Of a stretch of 64,000 bases of DNA, positions 7,662 through 17,227 are shown piece after piece; position 1 is the first letter of the stretch, and each line of letters opens with the position of its first letter. The DNA lies in the NCBI RefSeq assembly GCF_015234305.1, contig NZ_JADGMI010000001.1, positions 310,001 through 374,000 of the forward strand. Direction: 5' to 3'. A program made the position numbers and the translations under genes. This DNA comes from Superficieibacter sp. 1612_C1. GTDB taxonomy: Bacteria > Pseudomonadota > Gammaproteobacteria > Enterobacterales > Enterobacteriaceae. The notes below the pieces were generated by a model. That model was not told the origin of the DNA and made no database searches. It saw only the letters and a program-made list of their open reading frames with translations.

Positions 7662-9317
7662 ATGAAAATGGCGTGGAGTGGTTTATTAATTGGGCTGAGC
7701 GCGACACCTGCGCTTGCCGCGAATTGTGATTCCATGTCGGTGCAGGGAGAACAGCAGGGCAAGTTTGACGCCAGCGGCGAAATTTGTTTTGTGCTCCCGG
7801 CGCTGGGTGAAAATTATGTTTCTGCGACGTTGAGCGGCGTTACCGATGCGCGTCTTCTTGATCGGAATAACCGCCGTTTGCGCACGTTGCTGGAAGGGGA
7901 GCCGGGCGACAGTGAACAAACGCTCTTATTTTCTCTGCCGCTGAATCAGCCATCCTCGCTGATGTTACATGGCGAAGAGGGCACGCGCTGGCGCTTTAGC
8001 TGGCGGATCAAAGAAACCGCTTCCCTTGCCAGAACGCAGGTGCTCGATCCGGTCAGTCCACTGTTGCAGCAATTAGCCCGCGAACTTCAGGCGGGCGGGT
8101 CTACCGAGGCATTCTGGCAGGACCGTCGCCAGCAGGGGACGCCGCTGGTCGAGCCTGTCGATGCGACCCATAAGCGGGTGACTTTCCTGTGGCGCGGCGC
8201 GCGGAATAACGTCTTTATTCTTGGCTCGCCTGCGGGCGACCACGATCCGCTGTTCCGCCTCGGCGACTCCGATGTCTGGTTCCGCAGTTATGTCGTGCCT
8301 GCCGATACACTGATGCAGTACAAGCTGGCTCCGGACGTGCCGGTGGTGCAGGGAACGGCGCGCGATCAGCGGCGGGCGATCCTGGTCAGCGCCCAGGCCG
8401 ATCCGCTGAATCCCTCTACGTTAACAACCGATCGCGCCGATCGCTGGAATCGTTATTCATTGCTGGCGCTGACGCCCGCCCGCTACTGTACGCCGCAGCG
8501 GATGATGCAGCCGGTTAAACACGGCACGCTGACGCGGCAATCCTTTTACAGTCCAGCGCTCAACAATCAGCGCGATATCATTCTCTACCGCCCGCGCGTG
8601 GCGCAGCCGGCACGCTGGACGCTGATGTTGTTTGATGGTCAGGTGTATCAGGACGATTATCGCTTCGCCAGTGTGATGGACGACCTGATTGCCCGCCACG
8701 TGGTGCCGCCGGTGAATATTGTCTTCATCGACAGTCTGGATCATGTCCGCCGGGGTAAAGAGCTACCGCCGAATCCGGCGTTTGCCGATTTTATGGCGCA
8801 TGAACTGGTGCCGTGGCTGCGGCAGAAGGGCATCCCGGTACTGCGGCAAAAAACGGTGCTGGCGGGCTCCAGTTACGGTGGACTGGCATCCTCCTGGGTG
8901 GCGCTACGCTACCCGCGCGTCTTCGGCAACGTGCTGAGTTTGTCCGGCTCGTACTGGTGGTCGCCGAAAGGTGAAGCGCCGGGCTGGCTGACGCGACAGT
9001 ATCAGCAGTCGCCGCGCTACCCGATCCGCTTCTGGCTACAGGCCGGACGCTTTGAAAGCCAGGGGCCGGACGGCGGTATTTATCGTAATACCGAGACGTT
9101 TGCTCAGGTGCTGCGCGATAAAGGCTATCGCGCCAGCTTCCATCCGTGGTCCAGCGGTCATGACTATGCTGCCTGGTGTGAAGCGCTGGTGGCCGGAATG
9201 CGCGACTTTACCGGCTTAACCCGCCAGCGAAAACCAGCGACGCCAGACAAAGCGAATGATCAGATACTCGATAATGCCGAGCATCAAAAACCACAGGCAG
9301 AACAGCAGGGTATATAG
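7662..9317 (+). CDS. Secreted Fes-like siderophore esterase
   Basis: A 551-residue protein with a signal peptide (MKMAWSGLLIGLSATPALAA), an N-terminal beta-rich region (to about residue 120), an enterochelin-esterase N domain, and a C-terminal esterase-D alpha/beta hydrolase domain. The nucleophile is Ser404 in GSSYGG, followed by SGSYWWSP as in Fes; His in SGHDYAAW is the likely catalytic base. Cytoplasmic Fes (46947 here) lacks a signal peptide, so this enzyme probably cuts trilactone siderophores in the periplasm, as IroE does. The last 34 residues run antisense into ybdJ, suggesting that an earlier stop was lost. ATG 7662 is chosen for the signal peptide. Confidence 0.75.
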   Translation: MKMAWSGLLIGLSATPALAANCDSMSVQGEQQGKFDASGEICFVLPALGENYVSATLSGVTDARLLDRNNRRLRTLLEGEPGDSEQTLLFSLPLNQPSSLMLHGEEGTRWRFSWRIKETASLARTQVLDPVSPLLQQLARELQAGGSTEAFWQDRRQQGTPLVEPVDATHKRVTFLWRGARNNVFILGSPAGDHDPLFRLGDSDVWFRSYVVPADTLMQYKLAPDVPVVQGTARDQRRAILVSAQADPLNPSTLTTDRADRWNRYSLLALTPARYCTPQRMMQPVKHGTLTRQSFYSPALNNQRDIILYRPRVAQPARWTLMLFDGQVYQDDYRFASVMDDLIARHVVPPVNIVFIDSLDHVRRGKELPPNPAFADFMAHELVPWLRQKGIPVLRQKTVLAGSSYGGLASSWVALRYPRVFGNVLSLSGSYWWSPKGEAPGWLTRQYQQSPRYPIRFWLQAGRFESQGPDGGIYRNTETFAQVLRDKGYRASFHPWSSGHDYAAWCEALVAGMRDFTGLTRQRKPATPDKANDQILDNAEHQKPQAEQQGI

Positions 9318-9464
9318 CTGGCCGAGATCCATCAGATGAAACACGGCGACCAGTTTCTGCGCCAGTACCAGTCCGAGCGACGGTGCTGGCAGCAGCAGGC
9401 AGGAGAGGAAGGCCAGCAGCAAAATGCCGCCAGCGATGGTCAGGGATTCAAGCGGATGTTTCAT
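9216..9464 (-). CDS. ybdJ: Small inner-membrane protein YbdJ (DUF1158)
   Basis: An 82-residue protein with two hydrophobic segments (GILLLAFLSCLLLPAPSLGL and LYTLLFCLWFLMLGIIEYLI), nearly identical in pattern to E. coli YbdJ, including the terminal WRRWFSLA. Function is unknown. It precedes ybdK on the same chromosome arm in E. coli too. Its last 102 bp overlap the convergent esterase gene. Confidence 0.92.
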   Translation of the reverse strand: MKHPLESLTIAGGILLLAFLSCLLLPAPSLGLVLAQKLVAVFHLMDLGQLYTLLFCLWFLMLGIIEYLIIRFVWRRWFSLAG

Positions 9465-9525
9465 GTACCGTTAATCTTCTGTTAAAAATCATCAGGCGCA
9501 TTGTAAAGCCTGAGCCGGGGAGCGG

Positions 9526-10644
9526 CTAGCCTGCCGCCCAGATTTCAGCGTGCTTTTGCACCAGCCCGGTAAGCGAGCCGCCATCGGCGATAAAATCGCG
9601 CATATTCTGCGCCTCACTTTTACCCCCTTTAAGCATCACGCCGATATCGTCCAGCGCGCTGGTGGCATCCAGCTTGTCCGCGTAAGGCGTCAGCCGCTCA
9701 AGCAGCCGCGAAATATCGTCGGCGATAGTGCATTGCTCGCCAGAATGCACATCCGTCAGCACGCCTTGCAGTCCATAGCGACACGCCTGGAAGCGGTTAA
9801 ATTTGTATAGCAGGTAGTCCCGCTCCTGATGTTTGAAGGGGCGCTCCGTTAACAGCCAGCAGGCAAGCGCCTGAATAAACCCGGCGGTATTCACCGCATG
9901 TGTTAACGTCAGCGGCGTGTCCATCACCCGGACCTCCACCGTGCCGAAGCCAGGGCTGGGGCGAATATCCCAGTGCAAATCTTTAATACTGTCGATCATG
10001 CTGGTATAGCTCAGGCGACGAAAAAGCCCTTCAAATTCCTGCCAGCTATTCACCCACGGCATCGGGCCGTTATCCGGGAAAGAAGAAAAAATATTCAGCC
10101 GCGAGGACGCAAATTTACTGTCGGACCCCTGAATATACGGCGAGGCGGCATTCAGGGCGATAAAATGCGGCACAAAACGCGACAGGCCATGCAGCAGATA
10201 AATCGCATCATCGCCACTCTGGCAGCCGACGTGTACATGTTGCCCGAACACCGTGGCCTGCTGAGTCAGATAGCCGTAATACTCCAGCGTTTGCTCATAG
10301 CGGGCGCTTTTACTTACCTCCTGCCGTTGCCACGTCTGAAACGGGTGCGTCCCGCCACCGCAGATTTGCAGGTGATGCTTTTCAGCGGCGCGCAGAATGA
10401 TCTGTTGCATCGCCGAATACTCCGCCGCCACCTGATGAATATCCCGGCAAACCCCCGTCGCAATCTCCAGCATACTTTCTGTAATGTCGTGCTTTACTTC
10501 GCCCGCGTTCACATCGGCTTTCACGGCATCAATCAGCGTGGAAGACTCCTGACTGAGATCGTAGCCCGGCGGGTTCACCACCTGTAACTCCAGCTCAACG
10601 CCAAGGGTGAAAGGGTCGGAGATATGGAAATCGGGTAAGGGCAT
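9526..10644 (-). CDS. ybdK: Carboxylate-amine ligase YbdK (weak glutamate-cysteine ligase)
   Basis: A 372-residue member of the GCS2 family, equal in length to E. coli YbdK, which has weak glutamate-cysteine ligase activity; its physiological substrate is unknown. Visible features are the start [21 protein letters not shown] with acidic metal-binding residues, [16 protein letters not shown] and [19 protein letters not shown]. The ATG at 10644 is preferred over an upstream in-frame start at 10734, since it gives the family length and start. Confidence 0.92.
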   Translation of the reverse strand: MPLPDFHISDPFTLGVELELQVVNPPGYDLSQESSTLIDAVKADVNAGEVKHDITESMLEIATGVCRDIHQVAAEYSAMQQIILRAAEKHHLQICGGGTHPFQTWQRQEVSKSARYEQTLEYYGYLTQQATVFGQHVHVGCQSGDDAIYLLHGLSRFVPHFIALNAASPYIQGSDSKFASSRLNIFSSFPDNGPMPWVNSWQEFEGLFRRLSYTSMIDSIKDLHWDIRPSPGFGTVEVRVMDTPLTLTHAVNTAGFIQALACWLLTERPFKHQERDYLLYKFNRFQACRYGLQGVLTDVHSGEQCTIADDISRLLERLTPYADKLDATSALDDIGVMLKGGKSEAQNMRDFIADGGSLTGLVQKHAEIWAAG

Positions 10645-10959
10645 AAAAAACCTCTTATGTTGTGTTTCGGTAAGTATAGAAGGGAGAGACCTGTTCGTCG
10701 TATAAACTCCAGGCGGAGAGGGAATGTTGGGCACCGGCGAGAAATAATAGTTTTAACGAGGTGGCATGCTGGTTTTATTAGAAGCAATAAGTAATGCAGT
10801 GCGCAAAATTATATTGCAGGATTGTGTTTTTCTCTTTTTCTTTTCAGCAGGGTTGGAAAGGCAATTTTGAAACGGCCCTACAATATCAGGTGATAGCCAA
10901 AAAATTTTTTGCAGAGTATAATTCGGCTGTTAACTCACTATTTTTATAAGGATATATCA
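10645..10959. other. Intergenic region, ybdK / zinc-ribbon gene
   Basis: A 315-bp divergent gap with no credible gene. It should hold the ybdK promoter (leftward) and that of the small membrane protein (rightward), for which TATAAT at 10917-10922 is a likely -10 box with no clear -35. In E. coli hokE lies downstream of ybdK; no hok-like frame was seen here. Confidence 0.5.
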
Positions 10960-11268
10960 ATGGATACCCCACTTATCACTTGCCCACACTGCCGCAGTGA
11001 AATTCCCCATGGCGCGAATGTCTGCCGGGGATGCCGGGCAGAGATCAAGTACGGTACGCCGAAATTTTTTATTTGGCTGGGGTTGCTGTTACCGGTTGTG
11101 GTGGGCTATTTTATCGCACGCTTTTTACATCTTACTGTTGGCGCAGATGAGACAGTCGCTTACGTCGTCTGGGGTATTGTCACTTTGGCGGGCTGGTATG
11201 GCTGCATCCGCATTTGCAAGCGGTTGTTCAAAAACTATGTAAGCTTTATCCGGCAGATGAACCGTTAA
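10960..11268 (+). CDS. Small zinc-ribbon membrane protein
   Basis: A 102-residue protein of unknown function. Two CxxC pairs (CPHC and CRGC, residues about 8-26) form a rubredoxin-like zinc ribbon. Two membrane segments follow (FFIWLGLLLPVVVGYFIARF and YVVWGIVTLAGWYGCIRIC), then a basic tail. The ATG at 10960 has AAGGA just upstream and starts right before the zinc ribbon. The gene is probably monocistronic and is the first unit of the block that separates ybdK from entD. Confidence 0.7.
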   Translation: MDTPLITCPHCRSEIPHGANVCRGCRAEIKYGTPKFFIWLGLLLPVVVGYFIARFLHLTVGADETVAYVVWGIVTLAGWYGCIRICKRLFKNYVSFIRQMNR

Positions 11269-11637
11269 TTTCTGCTTTTATCGTAGCAGGCGCATCACGT
11301 TGCCTGCTCCCACATTCCCGCCTGCCACATTTTTTGCAGAACTTATATATCATTAAGCATCATTAAAGTTATTAATAACAACCTCTGTAGTCAAATAATT
11401 TACTTACGGAATTGTTATTCACGTACTTTCTATGGTGCATTTTCACAACATATTTCCCAACCCCGGTGCAGCCATATTGTAAGCAATAAGAATATATGAT
11501 GCATCAGTGGGTAATATCTCTGGCAGCTATAATTAATTCTGATTTTATCGCTTGCTTCACAGTTAATTTCAATAAAAAGCGATCTGGTACGCATCTTGCC
11601 TGTTAATTACGCCACTTATTTTAACAGGGACCATGCG
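11269..11637. other. Regulatory gap upstream of the peptide-type ABC operon
   Basis: A 369-bp AT-rich region without a gene. It carries a sigma-54 promoter at its right end (11585-11599) and two GGTGCA half-sites (11434-11439 and 11465-11470) 31 bp apart, some 115-150 bp upstream of that promoter, where an enhancer-binding protein would be expected. The AT-rich DNA between them could serve for IHF bending. Confidence 0.5.
11585..11599 (+). promoter_or_regulatory. Sigma-54 promoter of the ABC importer operon
   Basis: TGGTACGCATCTTGC matches the RpoN consensus TGGYACRNNNNTTGC at every defined position, with the invariant GG and GC doublets correctly spaced. Transcription would start near 11611. 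The ribosome site AGGGA (11626-11630) and ATG 11638 follow at natural distances. This implies activation by an enhancer-binding protein, often NtrC for nitrogen-scavenging genes. Confidence 0.8.
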
Positions 11638-13296
11638 ATGACGAACTCCTTCTTTATACGTAAAGGTTATCTTGCTGCCGCCATCGGCATCATGACGCTT
11701 TCAGGCGTCCAGCTGGCGCAGGCCTCGACGCTGCGTATTGCGATGACTGCCGCCGATATTCCGCTGACGCTCGGACAACCGGATCAGGGTTATGAAGGAA
11801 ACCGTTTCACCGGTATCCCCATTTACGATGCGCTGGTGGAGTGGGATCTGTCGCAGGGTGAGAAACCCAGCGGTCTGGTGCCGGGACTGGCTAGCGAGTG
11901 GCATGTTGATCCGCAAAACCAGAGCCGCTGGATCTTCACGCTGCGTCCAGGGGTAAAGTTTCATGACGGCACGGAGGTCAACGCTGATGCGATTGTCTGG
12001 AACGTCGGTAAAGTGCTGGACAAGAACGCGCCGCAATACGCGCCAGGGCAGATTGGCAATACGATTTCCCGTATGCCGACCCTGACCGGGGCTGAAAAAA
12101 TTGACGATCAAACCGTCGTGTTGACCACCTCCGAACCCGATGCGCTGCTGCCTTATAACATCACTAACCTGTTTATCGTCTCGCCGACGGCGTGGCAAAA
12201 AAGGTATGACGCGGTGCCCGCCTCGACAGGCGATACGGCGGCGCGTAGCAAACAGGCATGGACCGATTTTGCCGCTCATGCAGTAGGTAGCGGCCCATTT
12301 AAAGTGGAAAAACTGGTGCCGCGCCAGCAGCTAATCCTGGCGAAAAACCCGGACTACTGGAATAAAGATCGCGTCCCACGAGTAGATAAAATCGTGCTGA
12401 TCCCGCTGCCGGAAGCGAATGCCCGTACCGCAGCGCTGCTCTCGAAGCAGGTAGACTGGATCGAAGCGCCCGCGCCGGATGCCGTCGATCAGATTAAAGC
12501 CCAGGGCTATAAGATTTATGCCAACACCCAGCCGCATATCTGGCCGTGGCAGTTCTCCTTCGTCGACGGCTCGCCGTGGAAAGATATCCGCGTGCGTAAA
12601 GCCGCCAACCTGTGCCTGAACCGTTCTGAATTAAAAAGTTATCTCGGCGGCTATATGACCGAGGCGACGGGCATCTATGAAGCGGATAACCCGTGGCACG
12701 GCAAGCCCACTTTCCAGATCAAATACGACGCGGATGCCGCACGTAAATTGATGACCGAGGCCGGCTACAGCGAAAGCAAGCCGCTGCATGTTACGGTCGC
12801 CACCTCCGCCTCCGGATCCGGACAGATGCAGCCGCTGCCGATGAATGAATACATCCAGCAAAGCCTGAAAAGCTGTTTCTTCAATGTCGATATTAAAGTC
12901 ACCGAGTGGAACACCCTGTTCACCAACTGGCGTCTTGGTGCGAAAGATCCGTCAGCGAAAGGGGTAGATGCCATCAACGTGAGCGCCGCCGTCAACGATC
13001 CTTACTTCGGCATGCTGCGTTTTTCCACCGCCAAAGCCTTCCCGCCGGTGGCGACTAACTGGGGCTATTTCTCCACGCCGGAGACTGAAAAGCTGGCGAC
13101 AGCGGTGAAACATGCCTTTACCCCTGCCGAGATGGATAAAGCGGCCAGCGAGCTGCATGCCGCGATGGTCGATCAGGTGCCGTTCCTGTACGTCGCGCAT
13201 GACGTTGGACCGCGCGCCATCTCCCCGGCGGTGAGCGGGGTGGTGCAGCCGCAAAGCTGGTTTATTGACCTCAGTCTGGTGAGTAAGAAAGAGTAA
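11638..13296 (+). CDS. Periplasmic solute-binding protein, peptide/nickel ABC family
   Basis: A 552-residue family 5 solute-binding protein (DppA/OppA type). A signal peptide ends near VQLAQA-STLRIA. The family pattern is seen in LVPGLASEWHVD and FTLRPGVKFHDGTEVNADAIVWN near the start, and in FKVEKLVPRQQLILAKNPDYW later on. It is somewhat longer than DppA. It delivers its ligand to the two permeases and two ATPases encoded next. Downstream amidase and amidohydrolase genes suggest an amide-bearing or peptide-like ligand rather than general dipeptides. ATG 11638 is chosen for its AGGGA ribosome site and the signal peptide that follows. Confidence 0.9.
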   Translation: MTNSFFIRKGYLAAAIGIMTLSGVQLAQASTLRIAMTAADIPLTLGQPDQGYEGNRFTGIPIYDALVEWDLSQGEKPSGLVPGLASEWHVDPQNQSRWIFTLRPGVKFHDGTEVNADAIVWNVGKVLDKNAPQYAPGQIGNTISRMPTLTGAEKIDDQTVVLTTSEPDALLPYNITNLFIVSPTAWQKRYDAVPASTGDTAARSKQAWTDFAAHAVGSGPFKVEKLVPRQQLILAKNPDYWNKDRVPRVDKIVLIPLPEANARTAALLSKQVDWIEAPAPDAVDQIKAQGYKIYANTQPHIWPWQFSFVDGSPWKDIRVRKAANLCLNRSELKSYLGGYMTEATGIYEADNPWHGKPTFQIKYDADAARKLMTEAGYSESKPLHVTVATSASGSGQMQPLPMNEYIQQSLKSCFFNVDIKVTEWNTLFTNWRLGAKDPSAKGVDAINVSAAVNDPYFGMLRFSTAKAFPPVATNWGYFSTPETEKLATAVKHAFTPAEMDKAASELHAAMVDQVPFLYVAHDVGPRAISPAVSGVVQPQSWFIDLSLVSKKE

Positions 13297-13314
13297 TCAT
13301 TACGAGGAAATCCT

Positions 13315-14268
13315 ATGATCAGCACGCTCTTTTATCGCGTTCTACTGGCTATTCCTACCATGCTTGGCGTCGCCGTGATTTGCTTTTTGCTGGTGCAAAT
13401 TGCGCCCGGCGATCCGCTGGTCTCGGTGATGCCGCCGGATGCCTCGGAAGCCCTGCGCCAGACCTTAATGCAGGCATATGGCTTTGATAAACCGCTGCCG
13501 CTGCAATTTTTTCACTGGCTGTGGCGGGCGCTTCAGGGCGACCTGGGATTATCCGTTGCCACTGGCAGGCCGGTGATTGATGAGGTGATGAACGCCGTCA
13601 GCTACTCGCTGCGCCTCGCGCTGCTGGCCACGCTGATTGGCTTTGTCCTCGGCAGTCTGTTTGGTTTCGTGGCGGGCTATTTTCGCAACAGCGCGGTCGA
13701 CCGCGCAGCGTCCATCCTCTCCGTGTTCGGCGTTAGCGTGCCGCATTACTGGCTGGGGATGCTTCTGGTGATCATCTTTAGCGTGAAAATGGCGCTCCTG
13801 CCTGCCACCGGAGGTGGGCCGATTGGCGAAAGCGGCTGGCAGTGGGACTGGGCGCATTTGCAGTTCATGCTGCTGCCCGCCGTCACGCTCTCGGTCATTC
13901 CGGTCGGTATTATTGCCCGCACCGTGCGCTCGCAGGTGGCGGACATTCTGAGTCAGGAGTTCATCATTGGCCTGCGCGCCCGCGGTCTCAATGAGTCACG
14001 GATCTTTCTGCACGTGGTGAAAAACGCCGCGCCCACCGCGCTGGCGGTGATGGGGCTTCAGGTTGGCTATCTGATGGGCGGCTCGATTTTAGTCGAGACC
14101 GTCTTCTCATGGCCCGGCACAGGGATGCTGCTCAATACCGCCATTTTCCAGCGCGATCTGCCGCTGCTTCAGGGCACTATCTGGGTGCTGGCGCTGTTCT
14201 TCGTGTTGCTCAACCTGCTGGTGGATATCCTCCAGACCTCCCTCGACCCGCGTATTAAAAGGAGCTGA
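13315..14268 (+). CDS. ABC importer permease, DppB type
   Basis: A 317-residue inner-membrane permease with the N-terminal FYRVLLAIPTMLGVAVICFLL and PGDPL segment usual for DppB/OppB, about six membrane helices, and the cytoplasmic ATPase-coupling loop with GLRARGLNESRIFLHVVKNA. It forms the translocation pore with the DppC-type permease, whose start codon overlaps its stop. Ribosome site CGAGGAAA precedes ATG 13315. Second gene of the operon behind the sigma-54 promoter. Confidence 0.92.
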   Translation: MISTLFYRVLLAIPTMLGVAVICFLLVQIAPGDPLVSVMPPDASEALRQTLMQAYGFDKPLPLQFFHWLWRALQGDLGLSVATGRPVIDEVMNAVSYSLRLALLATLIGFVLGSLFGFVAGYFRNSAVDRAASILSVFGVSVPHYWLGMLLVIIFSVKMALLPATGGGPIGESGWQWDWAHLQFMLLPAVTLSVIPVGIIARTVRSQVADILSQEFIIGLRARGLNESRIFLHVVKNAAPTALAVMGLQVGYLMGGSILVETVFSWPGTGMLLNTAIFQRDLPLLQGTIWVLALFFVLLNLLVDILQTSLDPRIKRS

Positions 14269-15164
14269 TGATGGTGGATACCGTTACGACAAAAATGGGC
14301 TCCGTCGCGGCCCCCGCGAACGTGACGCACGGCTACTGGCGCGGCGTGATGATGCGCCTGCTGCGCGATCCGGGCGGCGTTGTGGTCGGCAGTATTATTT
14401 TGCTGCTGCTGATGCTGGCGCTGTTTGGCCCCTGGCTTATCACCAAAGATCCTTATCAAACGTCAATGTTTATGCGCCTGAAGGCACCCGGATCAGAGGG
14501 CTTTCCGCTCGGCTCGGATGAACTGGGCCGGGATATGCTCTCACGGCTGATCCTCGGCACTCGCCTGTCGCTGTTTATGGGCATTGTCCCGGTGGTGCTG
14601 GCCTTTTTTATCGGCGGTGCCATCGGCATTATCGCCGGTTATGTGGGGGGCAAGACCAATACCCTTATCATGCGCACGATAGACGTTTTCTACGCCTTTC
14701 CATCGGTACTGCTGGCAATTGCGCTTTCCGGCGCGATGGGGGCCGGGGTGGGTAACGCGCTGTTGTCACTGACTCTGGTGTTCGTCCCGCAGGTGACGCG
14801 CATTGCCGAGAGCGTCACCGCGCAGGTCCGCCATATGGATTATATCGAGGCTGCCCGCGCCACGGGGGCCAGCGCGCTGACCATTATTCGTGTGCAAATC
14901 CTCGGCAATGTGCTCGGCCCCATTTTTGTCTTTTCAACCGGCCTGATTTCCGTGTGCATGATCCTCGCCTCCGGCCTCTCTTTTCTCGGGCTGGGCGTGA
15001 GACCCCCCGAGCCGGAGTGGGGACTGATGCTTAACACGCTACGCACGGCGATTTACACCCAGCCGTGGGTGGCGGCGCTGCCGGGGGTGATGATTTTTAT
15101 CACGTCTATTTCCTTCAATATTCTGGCGGACCGCCTGCGCGCCGCAATGGCGATTAAGGAGTAA
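14268..15164 (+). CDS. ABC importer permease, DppC type
   Basis: A 298-residue permease of the DppC/OppC type. A basic N-terminal stretch is followed by one helix, the characteristic PLGSDELGRDMLSRLILGTRLSL segment (two parts around residue 80), further helices, and the coupling loop EAARATGASALTIIRVQILGN. Starts are possible at ATG 14268, overlapping the previous stop, or at ATG 14271, which sits better behind GGAG. Pairs with the DppB-type permease. Confidence 0.92.
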   Translation: MMVDTVTTKMGSVAAPANVTHGYWRGVMMRLLRDPGGVVVGSIILLLLMLALFGPWLITKDPYQTSMFMRLKAPGSEGFPLGSDELGRDMLSRLILGTRLSLFMGIVPVVLAFFIGGAIGIIAGYVGGKTNTLIMRTIDVFYAFPSVLLAIALSGAMGAGVGNALLSLTLVFVPQVTRIAESVTAQVRHMDYIEAARATGASALTIIRVQILGNVLGPIFVFSTGLISVCMILASGLSFLGLGVRPPEPEWGLMLNTLRTAIYTQPWVAALPGVMIFITSISFNILADRLRAAMAIKE

Positions 15165-15167
15165 ACG

Positions 15168-16200
<1,033 letters not shown>

Positions 16201-16211
<11 letters not shown>

Positions 16212-17211
16212 ACCCTGGGTGCACATTCGCGATCTGCGGGTCGAATTTCGTCGCGACGGTCAGACGGTAAACGCCGTCAACGGTGTCTCCTTCGACGTGC
16301 AAAAAGGAGAGGTGATGGCGCTGATCGGCGAATCGGGATCCGGCAAGAGCGTCACGCTGCGTGCGCTGATGCGTTTGCATCCACCTGCCAGTTCATTTCT
16401 TTCCGGCACGTTGCAGGTAGGGGGTGAGTCGGTGCTGGCGATGAATGCGGCCCGCCTGCGCCAGTACCGTGGCGCACGCTGCGCAATGATTTTTCAGGAG
16501 CCGCTGCTGGCCTTCGATCCGGTGTATACCGTGGGCCAGCAGATCGAGGAAGGGCTGCGGCGTCACGAAGGATTGTCGCGTCAGGCGGCCAGAGCGCGGG
16601 CGCTGGAGGCGTTGCGCCAGGTGCGGATCCCCAGCCCTGAGCGGCGGCTGGATGCCTTTCCCCACGAGATGTCCGGCGGGATGCGTCAGCGGGCAATGAT
16701 TGCGCTGGCGCTTTCCTGCAATCCCCAACTGTTGCTGGCAGATGAACCCACCACCGCGCTGGATGCGACGGTGCAGATCCAGATCCTGATCCTGCTGCGC
16801 GAGCAGCAAAAACAGCGTGACCTGTCGATTATCTTTGTCACCCATGACATCGGAGCGGCGGTGGAGATTGCTGACCGGGTGGCGGTAATGTACGCCGGTC
16901 GAATTGTGGAAGAGGCACCGATAGCGCAAATCCTTAACCAGCCGCGTCATCCTTATACCCGCGTGCTGCTGGGCAGCCGACCGAAAGACGGGCTGAAAAA
17001 AGGCGAGGCGCTGCACTGTATTCCCGGCTCACCGCCGGATCTGGCCCATCTGCCGCCGGGCTGCGCGTTTGCTGACCGCTGTGCGCATGCGAAGCCCGTG
17101 TGTCGCGAGCAGCAGCCTGTCACTGAACAGGCCGGGGAACGTCATGTGGTCAGTTGCCATCGCTGGCGTGAGCTGTCAGAGCCCGCCGCTACGTCTATTG
17201 CTGTTGCCTGA
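16201..17211 (+). CDS. ABC importer ATPase, OppD/DppD type
   Basis: A 336-residue partner ATPase with Walker A GESGSGKSV, Q-loop MIFQEPLLAFDPV, signature MSGGMRQRAMIALAL, Walker B LLLADEPTTALD and H-loop VTHDIGA. The C-terminal CAFADRCAHAKPVC cluster matches the OppD/DppD extension. ATG 16201 is taken because it lies directly after GGAGGTCAGCC; an in-frame start at 16174 would lengthen the overlap with the upstream ATPase gene. It completes a five-gene importer. Confidence 0.92.
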
Positions 17212-17227
17212 AACCGAGGAGAAAACC

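Noticed and set aside
10645-10959. hokE-like toxin gene downstream of ybdK as in E. coli
   Set aside because: No small frame with a Hok-like membrane segment and conserved cysteines was found in the gap.
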